Shown in pieces: positions 30,117 through 38,336 of a stretch of DNA of 38,398 nucleotides. Location: NCBI GenBank assembly GCA_007695125.1, contig REEJ01000326.1, positions 2,501 to 40,898 of the forward strand. Reading direction: 5' to 3'. Numbering within the stretch: the first letter of the stretch is position 1; each line of letters begins with the position of its first letter. The translations under genes and the position numbers were made by a program. The notes beneath the pieces are model-generated. The model searched no databases, had not been told where the DNA came from, and was given only the letters and a program-made list of their open reading frames with translations. The stretch comes from Trueperaceae bacterium (lineage in GTDB: Bacteria; Deinococcota; Deinococci; Deinococcales; Trueperaceae).

Positions 30117-30688
30117 GTCGGGCTGTTCACGTACACGAGCCGTCCGAGGAAGGCGCCTGCCACGAGGAACGGCACGGCCAGCGCGAGCATCAACAGGTCC
30201 GTCGTCATGTCGGGCTGGAAGTACTTGGCGACCTCGACCCCGAGCGTGAGCATGCCGCCCGAGATCAGCGTCATCATGATCGGCCTGGGCGTGTCGCGGC
30301 GCATGAGCCACAGGGTGGAGAAGTACGCGAACAGCAGGTAGAAGCCTGCCGACGTGACGCTGCGCAGCACGTCGATCTCACCCGGGTTCTCGGGCGGCAC
30401 CGCGCTCTGCAGCACGATGAAGAACACCGTGGCCATCATGAGTGCGGCGCTGAAGCGGCCGGGGCGTTTGCGCTTGGCCGCCGGGCTGCCGTCTTGCTTC
30501 GGGGCCTCCGCGGGCGTCTCGCCGCGCTTGCGCGCCTCGGCGCGGGCCAAAGACTCGGCGCGCCGCCGCGAACGCCGATCCTTGAGCGCTGAGACCTTCG
30601 CCTGGCGCTTGTCCTTCTTCTTCTGCCGCTCCTTGTCGAACTTCTCGTCTTGCTTCTGCTGGGCGCGGCGTAGCTGCCGGTTCATCAT
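30113..30688 (-). CDS. Membrane protein with basic helical N-terminus, unknown
   Basis: The 191-residue protein starts MMNRQLRRAQQKQDEKF and has about 75 very basic, mostly helical residues, ending before a KRKRPGRF boundary. Four hydrophobic segments follow (about residues 82-100, 110-130, 137-157 and 165-186). No family is recognised. The start at 30688 is supported by a TACACT element 7 nt upstream; the second ATG (30685) would be 10 nt away. It overlaps the nucleosidase gene by GTGA and is divergent from lysA. The basic arm should be cytoplasmic and could touch nucleic acid, ribosomes or lipid head groups; this is speculation. Confidence 0.8.
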   Translation of the reverse strand: MMNRQLRRAQQKQDEKFDKERQKKKDKRQAKVSALKDRRSRRRAESLARAEARKRGETPAEAPKQDGSPAAKRKRPGRFSAALMMATVFFIVLQSAVPPENPGEIDVLRSVTSAGFYLLFAYFSTLWLMRRDTPRPIMMTLISGGMLTLGVEVAKYFQPDMTTDLLMLALAVPFLVAGAFLGRLVYVNSPT

Positions 30689-30695
30689 GATCGTC

Positions 30696-30701
30696 AGTGT
30701 A
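30696..30701 (-). promoter_or_regulatory. Leaderless -10 element for the basic membrane protein
   Basis: Minus-strand TACACT ends 7 nt before the ATG at 30688. It favours that start and puts the promoter in the spacer shared with lysA. Confidence 0.5.
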
Positions 30702-30758
30702 CGTGCCGCGCGCCGCCACCTGCGCACACCGGACTGCCTGCACGGAGCGGCCCGGTGC

Positions 30759-30764
30759 TACCAT
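30759..30764 (+). promoter_or_regulatory. Leaderless -10 element for lysA
   Basis: TACCAT ends 7 nt before the ATG at 30772, and no Shine-Dalgarno site is present. Confidence 0.55.
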
Positions 30765-30771
30765 CCGCCCC

Positions 30772-32010
30772 ATGCCGTCCCGCTCCGCCCCAACCACCGC
30801 ACACCTCGCCGCCCTCGCCGAGACCTACGGCACCCCGTTGTGGGTGTACGACCTGCGCGTCGTCGATACGGCGCTCGCCACGGTGCGAGCGGCGATCCCC
30901 GACGCGACGTTGGCCTTCGCCGTGAAGGCCAACGCCAGCGGCGCCGTGCTGCGGCACCTGGCGATCAGAGGCGTCGGCGCCGAGGCGATCACGATCGGCG
31001 AGCTCGCCCGCTCGCTCCGCGCAGGGATCGATCCGGCTCGGGTCGTGGTCGGCGGACCGGCACAGGACGAGGCGCTTCGTGCGCTCGCGCGCGAGGCGCG
31101 CGTGGCGCGGGTCAGCCTCGACTCGCGCTCGCAGTGGCGCGACTGGTGCGACGAGCCGGACGGTTGGCCCCAGGGCACGCTCGCGTTCGTCAGGGTGAAC
31201 CCGGGCCTCGACCCACGCACCCACGAGCACATGGCCGTCGGCAAGGCGGACTCCAAGTTCGGCCTCACCCCCGACGAGGCGCTGGCGCTGGCCCGGGAGG
31301 TCGCGTCGAGCGGAGCGCTCGCCGGGTTCCACGTGCACGCCGGCTCGCAGCTCACCGACCCGAGCGTGCACGAAGGCGTGCTGGCGACGCTCGCACCGCT
31401 GTACGACGCCCTGCCGCAGGCCCGCGAGCTCGACCTCGGCGGCGGCTTCGCGCTCCCCGGCTACCCGCTGGAGCGCTTGGGGGCGCTGACCGACGCGTGG
31501 GTGCGACCGCGAGGGTTGCGCCTCTGGCTCGAGCCGGGCCGCGCGCTCGTCGCGGCTGCGGGTACGCTCCTGACGCGGGTGCTGCACGTCAAGGAGGGGC
31601 CACGGCGACACCTGATCGCCGACGCGGGCATGGCCGACCTGGTGCGCCCGGCGCTGTACGGCGCCGAGCATCCGATCCACCCCGTCACCGTCGCCGGCCG
31701 CGTGGTCGGAGACGACGAGGCCCTCGAGGCGCTCGACGTGCCGACCGACGTGGACGGCCCGCTGTGCGAGAACGCCGACCGGCTCGGGCGCGACGTGCGG
31801 CTGCCCGCGCTCGCGTCGGGCGATCTGCTGGCGGTCGGGCTGGCCGGCGCCTACGGGCTGGGCATGGGCTCGCACTACGCCTCGCACACGCACGCCGCGG
31901 AGGTCGTGATCGACGCGCACGGCGCCGCCCACCTGGCGCGCCGACGGCAGCCGCTCGACGCCCTCTGGGCCGACGAGGTCGACGCCGAGGCGGAGCGCAC
32001 GCCGGCGTGA
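30772..32010 (+). CDS. lysA: Diaminopimelate decarboxylase
   Basis: A fold-III PLP enzyme that decarboxylates meso-diaminopimelate to lysine. The 412-residue protein has the PLP lysine in FAVKAN (Lys52), HVHAGSQL, the phosphate-binding DLGGGFALPGYP, LEPGRALVAAAG, and the substrate loop GPLCENADRLGRD with Cys332. Its C-terminus has the GAYG motif. The DAP-type loop favours LysA over ornithine or carboxynorspermidine decarboxylases. The ATG is preceded by TACCAT at 7 nt and is likely leaderless. It overlaps the next gene, a beta-lactamase-fold hydrolase, by GTGA. Confidence 0.93.
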   Translation: MPSRSAPTTAHLAALAETYGTPLWVYDLRVVDTALATVRAAIPDATLAFAVKANASGAVLRHLAIRGVGAEAITIGELARSLRAGIDPARVVVGGPAQDEALRALAREARVARVSLDSRSQWRDWCDEPDGWPQGTLAFVRVNPGLDPRTHEHMAVGKADSKFGLTPDEALALAREVASSGALAGFHVHAGSQLTDPSVHEGVLATLAPLYDALPQARELDLGGGFALPGYPLERLGALTDAWVRPRGLRLWLEPGRALVAAAGTLLTRVLHVKEGPRRHLIADAGMADLVRPALYGAEHPIHPVTVAGRVVGDDEALEALDVPTDVDGPLCENADRLGRDVRLPALASGDLLAVGLAGAYGLGMGSHYASHTHAAEVVIDAHGAAHLARRRQPLDALWADEVDAEAERTPA

Positions 32011-32876
32011 CGCGCGTTCAGCGCGCCCTCGAGACCCGCGTCACGCAGCGCTTCGGGCGCTTGAGCGGTCGCCACGCGATCGCGCTCGAGATCGGCGGCG
32101 ATCGCTACGGCGTCGCCGAGGACGCGCTCTTCCCCGCCGCGAGCGTGATCAAGCTGCCGCTGCTCGTGCTGGCGCTGCGCGCCGCCGAGCGCGGCGAGCT
32201 CGATCTCGACGAGCGCGTGGCGCTCGAGCCGCGCCACGCTGCCAGCGGCAGCGGCGTGCTGCAGGATCTCGACCTCGGACTCGCGCCGACCTGGCGCGAC
32301 CTGCTGACGCTGATGATCGTCGTGTCGGACAACCTCGCGACGAACCTCGTGCTGGAGCGCCTGGGTGTGCTCGCCGTGAACGGTGCCCTGCCCGACCTGG
32401 GGATGCCGAGCAGTCGCATCGAGGGGCCGCTGCAGGTGGACGCGGCCCGGCAGACCCCGCGGCAGCGCGCCGGGCACGGCGCCGCGACCACGGCTGCCGA
32501 CGTGCTGCGACTGCTCGTCGCGCTCGACGACGGTTCCCTGCTCGGTGCAGAAGCGACCGAGTGGGCCAGGTCGCGGCTGCGCAAGCAGCGCCACCGCGAG
32601 GCGATCCCTCGCCTCCTCACGGGCGAGGCCGGCGCGGACGGCGGCCTGGTCGTCGGCAACAAGGGGGGCTGGCTGGCTCGAGCCCGACACGACGCCGGCC
32701 TGGTCTGGCGCGAGGACGGATCGCGCCTGGCGGCCCTCGTGGTGCTCACGGTGGAACACCCCGACACGCGTGCTCGCATCGACCACCCGGCCACCGTCGC
32801 GACCGCTCGCTTCGCGCGCGACGTGGTGCAGCTCGCCCTCGCGCTGGCGCCCGCGCGCGCCAGCCCAGCACTGTAG
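32007..32876 (+). CDS. Serine hydrolase, class A beta-lactamase fold
   Basis: The 289-residue protein has the penicillin-recognising motifs SxxK in ASVIKL (Ser46, Lys49), SDN in IVVSDNLATNL and KGG (in place of KTG) in GNKGGW. The usual ExxxN omega-loop that drives deacylation in true class A beta-lactamases is not evident: the stretch after SSRIEGPLQVD continues QTPRQRAGHG. There is no signal peptide, so it should stay in the cytoplasm. It is translationally coupled to lysA by a GTGA overlap. A peptidase or esterase role is more likely than antibiotic resistance, but no substrate can be named. Confidence 0.85.
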   Translation: MTRVQRALETRVTQRFGRLSGRHAIALEIGGDRYGVAEDALFPAASVIKLPLLVLALRAAERGELDLDERVALEPRHAASGSGVLQDLDLGLAPTWRDLLTLMIVVSDNLATNLVLERLGVLAVNGALPDLGMPSSRIEGPLQVDAARQTPRQRAGHGAATTAADVLRLLVALDDGSLLGAEATEWARSRLRKQRHREAIPRLLTGEAGADGGLVVGNKGGWLARARHDAGLVWREDGSRLAALVVLTVEHPDTRARIDHPATVATARFARDVVQLALALAPARASPAL

Positions 32877-32909
32877 GCGTCCTTCCATGTGCGCGTCGTC
32901 ACGAACGGG

Positions 32910-32915
32910 TAGGCT
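32910..32915 (+). promoter_or_regulatory. Leaderless -10 element for the CrtI-type gene
   Basis: TAGGCT ends 6 nt before the ATG at 32922; no Shine-Dalgarno site is present. Confidence 0.55.
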
Positions 32916-32921
32916 GCGCGC

Positions 32922-34418
32922 ATGAAACGCCGCATCGTCGTCATCGGCTCGGGCTTCGGGGGCCTCGCCGCCGCCGCCCGCCTCGCCGCCGGAGGGCACC
33001 AGGTCACGCTCGTCGAGGCGCTCGACAAGCTCGGTGGCCGCGCCTACGTGTTCGAGCAAGACGGCTTCAAGTTCGACGGCGGGCCCACCATCATCACGGC
33101 CCCCTGGCTGTTCGACGACATCTGGGCCAAGGCCGGCATGAAGCGTGAGGACCACGTCGAGTTCGTCAAGTGCGACCCCTTCTACCGGATCTTCGACCAC
33201 CAGGGGCGCCGCTTCGACTACAACGACGACGAGATGTTCACGCTGCAAGAGATCGACCGGATCAACCCGGCCGACAAGCGCGGCTACCTCAACTTCGTGC
33301 ACAGCACCAAGGCGATCTTCGACAAGGGCTTCACCGAGCTCGCGGACGTGCCGTTCCTCACGGTCCTCGACATGCTCAAGGCCGCCCCCGACCTGATCCG
33401 GCTGCGTTCCGACCAGAGCGTCTACAAGTACGTCTCGAAGTACGTGTCCGACGAGTTCCTGAGGCAGTGCTTCAGCTTCCACCCGCTGCTCATCGGCGGC
33501 AACCCGTTCGACGCGAGCAGCATCTACGCGATGATCCACTACTTGGAGCGCGAGTGGGGCGTCTGGTACGCGCTGGGCGGCACCGGCAGGCTCGTGGCCG
33601 CCTTCGGCGAGCTGTTCGAGAAGCTCGGCGTGGACGTCGTGCTCGGCACCGCGGTCGAGCAGATCAGCGTCAAGGACGGTCCGGACGGCACGCCGCGAGC
33701 GACCGGGGTGGTGCTCGCCGACGGCCGCAGCATCGAGGCCGACATCGTCGTGTCGAACGCCGATGTCGCGACCACGTACCAGCGCCTGATCGACCCGCGC
33801 TTCCGCAAGCGCAACAAGGACGAGCGCTGGGCGAAGACGCGCTACTCGATGTCGCTCGTCGTGCTGTACTTCGGCACGAACCGGCGCTACACCGACACCG
33901 AGCTGGCCCACCACAACATCATCCTGGGCCCGCGCTACGAAGGGCTGCTCAAGGACATCTTCCGCAACGAAGGCAGGTTGGCCGAGGACTTCAGCCTCTA
34001 CCTCCACATGCCGACCATCACCGATCCGAGCATCGCCCCCGAGGGGCACGAGAACTTCTACGTGCTCTCACCCGTGCCGAACCTCAAGAGCGGCATCGAC
34101 TGGGCCACCCACGCCAAGCCGTACCGCGACGCGATCATGTCGTTCCTCGAGGAGCGCTACCTGCCGGGCCTCTCGGAGCACCTGGTCACGGAGGTGATGA
34201 TCGACCCGCTGTACTTCCGCGACACGCTCGGCAGCCACCTCGGCTCGGCCTTCAGCGTCGAACCGCTCCTCACGCAGTCGGCCTGGTTCCGTCCGCACAA
34301 CCGCTCCGAGGACATCCCCAACCTCTACATCGTGGGCGCGGGCACCCATCCGGGCGCGGGCCTCCCGGGCGTGCTGTCGTCGGCCAAGATCGCCGACGAC
34401 CTCATCGGCGCGGCCTGA
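32922..34418 (+). CDS. crtI: Phytoene desaturase type oxidoreductase (CrtI family)
   Basis: An FAD-dependent carotenoid desaturase of 498 residues. The dinucleotide motif GSGFGG is at residues 9-14, followed by [29 protein letters not shown]-like family sequence (read in pieces: [16 protein letters not shown]). [13 protein letters not shown] and the C-terminal [23 protein letters not shown] are the typical CrtI/bacterial carotenoid desaturase signatures. It would introduce double bases into phytoene or a related polyene at the membrane. No phytoene synthase or cyclase gene is adjacent, so the pathway is split in this genome. Related CrtI paralogues such as CrtD or C30 desaturases cannot be excluded. 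Confidence 0.9.
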   Translation: MKRRIVVIGSGFGGLAAAARLAAGGHQVTLVEALDKLGGRAYVFEQDGFKFDGGPTIITAPWLFDDIWAKAGMKREDHVEFVKCDPFYRIFDHQGRRFDYNDDEMFTLQEIDRINPADKRGYLNFVHSTKAIFDKGFTELADVPFLTVLDMLKAAPDLIRLRSDQSVYKYVSKYVSDEFLRQCFSFHPLLIGGNPFDASSIYAMIHYLEREWGVWYALGGTGRLVAAFGELFEKLGVDVVLGTAVEQISVKDGPDGTPRATGVVLADGRSIEADIVVSNADVATTYQRLIDPRFRKRNKDERWAKTRYSMSLVVLYFGTNRRYTDTELAHHNIILGPRYEGLLKDIFRNEGRLAEDFSLYLHMPTITDPSIAPEGHENFYVLSPVPNLKSGIDWATHAKPYRDAIMSFLEERYLPGLSEHLVTEVMIDPLYFRDTLGSHLGSAFSVEPLLTQSAWFRPHNRSEDIPNLYIVGAGTHPGAGLPGVLSSAKIADDLIGAA

Positions 34419-34459
34419 GCACCCGCAACCAGGCGCCGACGCCCACCCGCCAGCGCACG

Positions 34460-34465
34460 TACACT
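34460..34465 (+). promoter_or_regulatory. Leaderless -10 element for the aldehyde dehydrogenase
   Basis: TACACT ends 5 nt before the ATG at 34471; no Shine-Dalgarno site is present. Confidence 0.5.
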
Positions 34466-34470
34466 GCGGC

Positions 34471-35901
34471 ATGGATGGCGCAAAGAACCTCAACCGCTAC
34501 CTGAGCGACGCCTGGCACGACGCGGCGCAGTCCTTCGACGTGACCTCCCCCACCACCGGCGAGGTGGTGGGGGTCGCCGCCGATTGCGGCGAGGCCGAGG
34601 CCAGCCACGCGGTCGAGGTGGCCTGGCGCGCGTTCGAGCACTGGCGCACCGTCAACCCCTTCGAGCGCGCCGCCACGCTGCGGCGCTGGCACGGCCTGAT
34701 CATGGCCGATCAAGAGGGCCTCGGCCGCCTGATGGCGCAGGAGATGGGCAAGCCCGTGCGCGAGGGGCGCGGCGAGGCCGCCTACGCGGCGGGCTTCGTC
34801 GAGTGGTACGCCGAGGAGGCGAAACGGGTCTACGGCGCGTGGTTCCCGAGCCACGTCGGGCACAAGCGGCTCCTGGCGATGAAGCAACCGGTGGGTCCCG
34901 CCTACGCCGTCACGCCCTGGAACTTCCCGGCCGCCATGATCACGCGCAAGGCCGCACCGGCGCTCGCCGCCGGCTGCCCGATGATCGTCAAGCCCGCCGA
35001 ACAGGCGCCCTTCACGGCCCTGCGCCTGGCCGAACTGTGGCTCGAGGCGGGCGGACCGCCCGGGACGCTGCAGGTGCTGCCGGCCTCCGATCCAGTCCCC
35101 GTCACGCGCGTGATGATGGCCGACCCACGCATCCGCAAGGTGTCGTTCACGGGTTCGACCGAGGTCGGCAAGCTGCTCTACCGCCAGGCGGCGGACACGG
35201 TGAAGCGGTTGTCGCTCGAGCTCGGTGGCCATGCGCCCTACCTGGTGTTCGACGACGCCGACCTCGAGCGCGCCGTCGCGGAGGTCACCGCCTGCAAGTT
35301 CCGCAACGCCGGGCAGACCTGCGTCTGCACGAACCGCATATACGTCCAGTCTGGCATCTACGACGCCTTCTTGGAGCGCTTCACCACAGCGGTGGAAGGG
35401 CTCGTGCCGGGCGACCCGCTCGACGACGCCACCGACATCGGCCCGCTGGTCGATGCGGCCGGCCTCGAGAAGGTGGTGCGCCACGTCGACGACGCCGTGG
35501 CCAAAGGCGCCACCGTCACGACGGGCGGGCGCGCGACGGGTGGGCTGCACTACGCTCCGACCGTCCTCACCGGCGTCACCGACGACATGGCGCTCATGCG
35601 TGAGGAGACCTTCGGGCCGGTCGCACCCGTGCTGTCGTTCGAGCACGAGGAGGACGCGATCGCGCGCGCGAACGCCACGCCGTACGGCCTGGCGGCGTAC
35701 CTCTACACACGCGACCTGAGCCGCGCCATCCGCGTGTCCGAGGCGCTCGAGTACGGCATCGTCGGCGTCAACGACGGCGTGCCGGCGGCCCCCTACGCCC
35801 CCTTCGGTGGCGTGAAGCAGTCCGGGATCGGCCGCGAAGGCGGGCCGTGGGGCATCGAGGAGTACCTCGAGGTGAAGTACGTGTCGCTCAACCTGTCGTG
35901 A
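34471..35901 (+). CDS. gabD: Aldehyde dehydrogenase, succinate-semialdehyde dehydrogenase type
   Basis: Oxidises an aldehyde, probably succinate semialdehyde, to the acid with NAD(P). The 476-residue protein shows WYAEEAKRVYG, PWNFPAAMITRKAAPALAAG, the nucleotide site FTGSTEVGK, catalytic Glu250 in LELGG and catalytic Cys284 in FRNAGQTCVCTNR, ending with the usual PFGGVKQSGIGREGG. The YAEEAKRVYG and NAGQTCVC stretches fit the GabD subgroup. Cys286 two residues after the catalytic cysteine matches the pair that forms a redox-switch disulfide in human SSADH. The gene overlaps a small downstream gene by GTGA. Substrate is inferred from the subgroup only. Confidence 0.9.
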   Translation: MDGAKNLNRYLSDAWHDAAQSFDVTSPTTGEVVGVAADCGEAEASHAVEVAWRAFEHWRTVNPFERAATLRRWHGLIMADQEGLGRLMAQEMGKPVREGRGEAAYAAGFVEWYAEEAKRVYGAWFPSHVGHKRLLAMKQPVGPAYAVTPWNFPAAMITRKAAPALAAGCPMIVKPAEQAPFTALRLAELWLEAGGPPGTLQVLPASDPVPVTRVMMADPRIRKVSFTGSTEVGKLLYRQAADTVKRLSLELGGHAPYLVFDDADLERAVAEVTACKFRNAGQTCVCTNRIYVQSGIYDAFLERFTTAVEGLVPGDPLDDATDIGPLVDAAGLEKVVRHVDDAVAKGATVTTGGRATGGLHYAPTVLTGVTDDMALMREETFGPVAPVLSFEHEEDAIARANATPYGLAAYLYTRDLSRAIRVSEALEYGIVGVNDGVPAAPYAPFGGVKQSGIGREGGPWGIEEYLEVKYVSLNLS

Positions 35902-36284
35902 GCGCGGGCGCGAACGTGCCGCCGCTCGCCCCGCACGACGATCCCGAGGCCCTGCTGGACGCCTTCCTGGCGGCGCTCGACGAAGGTGACCCGGCGCGCG
36001 CCGCGGCGGCGGCCTGGCCGCTCTTGGGCGGGCGCCCCGCCCGCGAGGTCGGCGACGCGGACGGCCTGGCACGCCTGCTCGGCAACGACCGCCATCGCCC
36101 ACTGCTCGAAGCGTCGCGGCGCACGCGCGTGGCGTGGGACCGGCGCGAACGCGCAGCGCGCGCCGAGCTGCTGGTCGCACCGGCGAGCGGCGAGCCGCCA
36201 ACCGCCTGGCTCCTGAGCCTGGCGCTCGGTGCCGACGGCCGCTGGACGCTCACCGGACTGCAGCGCGAGGGCTTCGAGGTCTGA
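35898..36284 (+). CDS. Small protein coupled to the aldehyde dehydrogenase, unknown
   Basis: The 128-residue product contains HDDPEALLDAFLAALDEGD near its start and ends WLLSLALGADGRWTLTGLQREGF. This pattern of an N-terminal helix followed by strands ending in DG-W-L-G is reminiscent of NTF2-like/DUF4864-type folds, but I cannot assign it firmly. There is no signal peptide. The GTG at 35898 overlaps the dehydrogenase stop as GTGA, which is the main reason for this start and supports a functional link. An accessory or substrate-binding role is possible. Confidence 0.65.
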   Translation: MSAGANVPPLAPHDDPEALLDAFLAALDEGDPARAAAAAWPLLGGRPAREVGDADGLARLLGNDRHRPLLEASRRTRVAWDRRERAARAELLVAPASGEPPTAWLLSLALGADGRWTLTGLQREGFEV

Positions 36285-36309
36285 ACGCGGTCCCGGTCTC
36301 GCTCCCCGG

Positions 36310-36382
36310 CTGGCGAGTGGTGGGCGAGTGGTCGGCGGCTGGCGGGCGACTGGCGGGCGGCTGGCGGGCGGCTTCAGGGCGG
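36310..36382 (+). repeat. Degenerate 11-nt tandem repeat
   Basis: CTGGCGGGCGA (36339-36349), CTGGCGGGCGG (36350-36360) and CTGGCGGGCGG (36361-36371) are consecutive 11-nt units, flanked by weaker copies CTGGCGAGTGG at 36310 and CTTCAGGGCGG at 36372. The array fills most of the gap between two convergent genes. Confidence 0.8.
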
Positions 36383-36404
36383 GATGGGCAGCGACGACTC
36401 GGCC

Positions 36405-36896
36405 TCAGGACCCGACTTGCACCACGAACTCGATCACGTGGCGGTTGCCGCGCTCGTCGGCCAGCGTGGCGCGCAGCCGCTGACCACCCAGGCGCGCGCC
36501 GCTCGGCACGTCGACCCGCAGCGTGACCTCGACATCGGCCGTAGACCGGTTGCTGCTCAGGAACGCGACGACACGGTCGAGCTCGACCTCCCAACCGTCC
36601 GGGGCCACCACGTCACGGACATCGAACAGCGGCGTGACCACGGCGCGCGAGAGGTTCGGACCCCACGGCGCCAGCCGCATCGCGAGGTCGTTGGCGGTGA
36701 GACGGAAGACGTCGCGGGCGACCTCGACCTGCACGAAGACGGCCGAACCGGGCCGCACCGAGGCAGCCTCATCGACACCGGGTCGATACGGGTTGCTGCG
36801 ATCGCCGAGCGTCGCCGGGGCGCAGGCGGCCAGGAGCGAGAGCGCCGCTGCCATCACGGCGCTGCGAGCGAATGGGAACCGTCCGACGTGAGCCAT
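36405..36896 (-). CDS. Predicted lipoprotein, unknown
   Basis: The 163-residue protein has a basic start, a hydrophobic stretch and lipobox LAAC with Cys25, so it should be lipid-anchored in the envelope. The mature part has one beta-rich domain ([65 protein letters not shown]) with an immunoglobulin- or transthyretin-like feel. I cannot name a family. TAGCGT lies 5 nt upstream of the ATG at 36896, so it is likely leaderless. It is followed by no partner gene on its strand. Confidence 0.8.
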   Translation of the reverse strand: MAHVGRFPFARSAVMAAALSLLAACAPATLGDRSNPYRPGVDEAASVRPGSAVFVQVEVARDVFRLTANDLAMRLAPWGPNLSRAVVTPLFDVRDVVAPDGWEVELDRVVAFLSSNRSTADVEVTLRVDVPSGARLGGQRLRATLADERGNRHVIEFVVQVGS

Positions 36897-36901
36897 GCCT
36901 C

Positions 36902-36907
36902 ACGCTA
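36902..36907 (-). promoter_or_regulatory. Leaderless -10 element for the lipoprotein
   Basis: Minus-strand TAGCGT ends 5 nt before the ATG at 36896, inside the 56-nt gap after the EamA transporter gene. Confidence 0.45.
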
Positions 36908-36952
36908 CCAGCGCGCACGCGTCGCCGCTCGGACACACGCGACGCGGCGGCG

Positions 36953-37855
36953 TCAGGCGCCGTTCGCGGCCGCCGCCCGCCGCGCACGCGATCGGCCCAC
37001 GGCCCCAGCGAGCATCACCAGGGCGACCCCCGTGAGGACCGCGGCCACACCCACCCACTGCAAGGACGACAGCCGCTCGGCGAAGAGAATGGTGCCCCAC
37101 ACGACCGTGAGCATCGGCTGGATCAGCAGGATGACCGACGTGTCGAGCGCCGGCAGGCGCGGGAGCACCGTCAGGATCGCCCACCAGGCGATCGTCTGCG
37201 ACCCGACCGCCAGGAGGAGCAGCCAGCCGTGTGCGGGCCACACCGGACGCAGGTCGAACGAGGGATCCGTGGCGAGCCCCAGCACGAGCCCCGCCAGCGC
37301 AGCGCCGATCGTGGCGTCCAAGAGCGGTCCCGACGGGCGCCGCAGGCCCCGCGCCGTGCGCCGGAAGATGAGCAGGAAGGCCGTGTACGACAGGGCGTTC
37401 ACGACGCCGAACAGCACCCCCAGCAAGGGTTGATCGCCGTACGCGTCGGGTCGGCCCACGCCGGTGGTGAGCACCACGCCACCCAACACCAGCGGTACCG
37501 CCAGGAGGCTGGCGGCCGGCGGGCGCTCGCGGAACACGAGCCACGCGAACAGCCCCACGAAGACCACCTGCGTGTTGCCCAGCACCGTCGCCAGGCCGGC
37601 GCCGACGTAGCCGATGGCGTAGTTCCAGAGCGTGAACGACAAACCCATCAGCCCGCCGGCGGCGATCGTGATCAGGCGCTCGCGCCTGGTCCGCGTGTCG
37701 GACCCACGGGTGAAGGCGTAGAGCAGCGCGATCAGCGGCAGAGCGTAGGCAGGGCGGAAGAAGGCCGCCGTCGAGGCGGACACGTCGGCCATGCGGATGA
37801 AGATGGCGGAGAACGAGATGATGACGGCGGCGCCGATGCCGAGGAGGTGCAGCAT
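36953..37855 (-). CDS. EamA family (drug/metabolite) transporter
   Basis: The 300-residue protein has ten hydrophobic segments arranged as two five-helix EamA repeats (about residues 5-140 and 155-290). The first repeat ends in the typical GLATVLGNTQVVFVGLFAWLVF stretch and the second in ILLIQPMLTVVWGTILFAERL. Such carriers usually export amino acids or small metabolites, or take up nucleotide sugars; the cargo is unknown. A TACGCT element lies 8 nt before the ATG at 37855. Neighbours give no clue to the substrate. Confidence 0.92.
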   Translation of the reverse strand: MLHLLGIGAAVIISFSAIFIRMADVSASTAAFFRPAYALPLIALLYAFTRGSDTRTRRERLITIAAGGLMGLSFTLWNYAIGYVGAGLATVLGNTQVVFVGLFAWLVFRERPPAASLLAVPLVLGGVVLTTGVGRPDAYGDQPLLGVLFGVVNALSYTAFLLIFRRTARGLRRPSGPLLDATIGAALAGLVLGLATDPSFDLRPVWPAHGWLLLLAVGSQTIAWWAILTVLPRLPALDTSVILLIQPMLTVVWGTILFAERLSSLQWVGVAAVLTGVALVMLAGAVGRSRARRAAAANGA

Positions 37856-37863
37856 GTCGCACG

Positions 37864-37869
37864 AGCGTA
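37864..37869 (-). promoter_or_regulatory. Leaderless -10 element for the EamA transporter
   Basis: Minus-strand TACGCT ends 8 nt before the ATG at 37855. Confidence 0.45.
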
Positions 37870-37897
37870 CGCCAGCGGCGAACGCGTGAAGCCGTGG

Positions 37898-38332
37898 CTA
37901 GCCTTCACGCCCGGACTGCCGGTCGAAGCGGCGTAGGCTCGCGCCCGACGCGGGCTGCAACCCGAGGCGGCGGTAGAACGGCACCACGTCTGGATCGCAC
38001 ACGACGTCCACCATGTAGTGGTCGCGGAGGGCGTGGAGCACGCGCCGCACCAACTCGCTGCCGATGCCCCGGCCGCGGTGCTCGGGCAACACCTCGAGCA
38101 GCGGCAGGTACGCGGCCAGGACGCCATCGCTCAGCGCGGTCACGAAGCCGACCACTCGGCGGGTGGCCGGGTCGACGGCCACCACCACGTGGCTGCTCCC
38201 GCGGAGGATGCGCAGGTGCGTCGCTGGCGATGGCGGGTCGGGCCAGCCCTCGAAGAAGCCCCCGAGCTGCTCAGGCCGGATGGCGTCGATCTCGTCGCGG
38301 TACTCGACCGACCCCTCTGACGCGTCGGTCAC
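37898..38332 (-). CDS. GNAT family N-acetyltransferase
   Basis: The 144-residue protein has the acetyl-CoA binding motif A LEVLPEHRGRGIGSELVRRVL (read as VLPEHRGRGIGSELV) and the C-terminal motif B DPDVVPFYRRLGL. These mark the GNAT fold; the strand VVVAVDPATRRVVGFVTAL precedes motif A. Substrate unknown; small amines, peptides or protein N-termini are all possible. The GTG at 38332 lies 4 nt after the stop of an upstream gene on the same strand, so the two are likely co-transcribed. Confidence 0.9.
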   Translation of the reverse strand: MTDASEGSVEYRDEIDAIRPEQLGGFFEGWPDPPSPATHLRILRGSSHVVVAVDPATRRVVGFVTALSDGVLAAYLPLLEVLPEHRGRGIGSELVRRVLHALRDHYMVDVVCDPDVVPFYRRLGLQPASGASLRRFDRQSGREG

Positions 38333-38336
38333 GCCC

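Noticed and set aside
32007-32876. Antibiotic-resistance beta-lactamase
   Set aside because: No export signal, no clear omega-loop Glu/Asn, and a metabolic neighbour; resistance is not supported.
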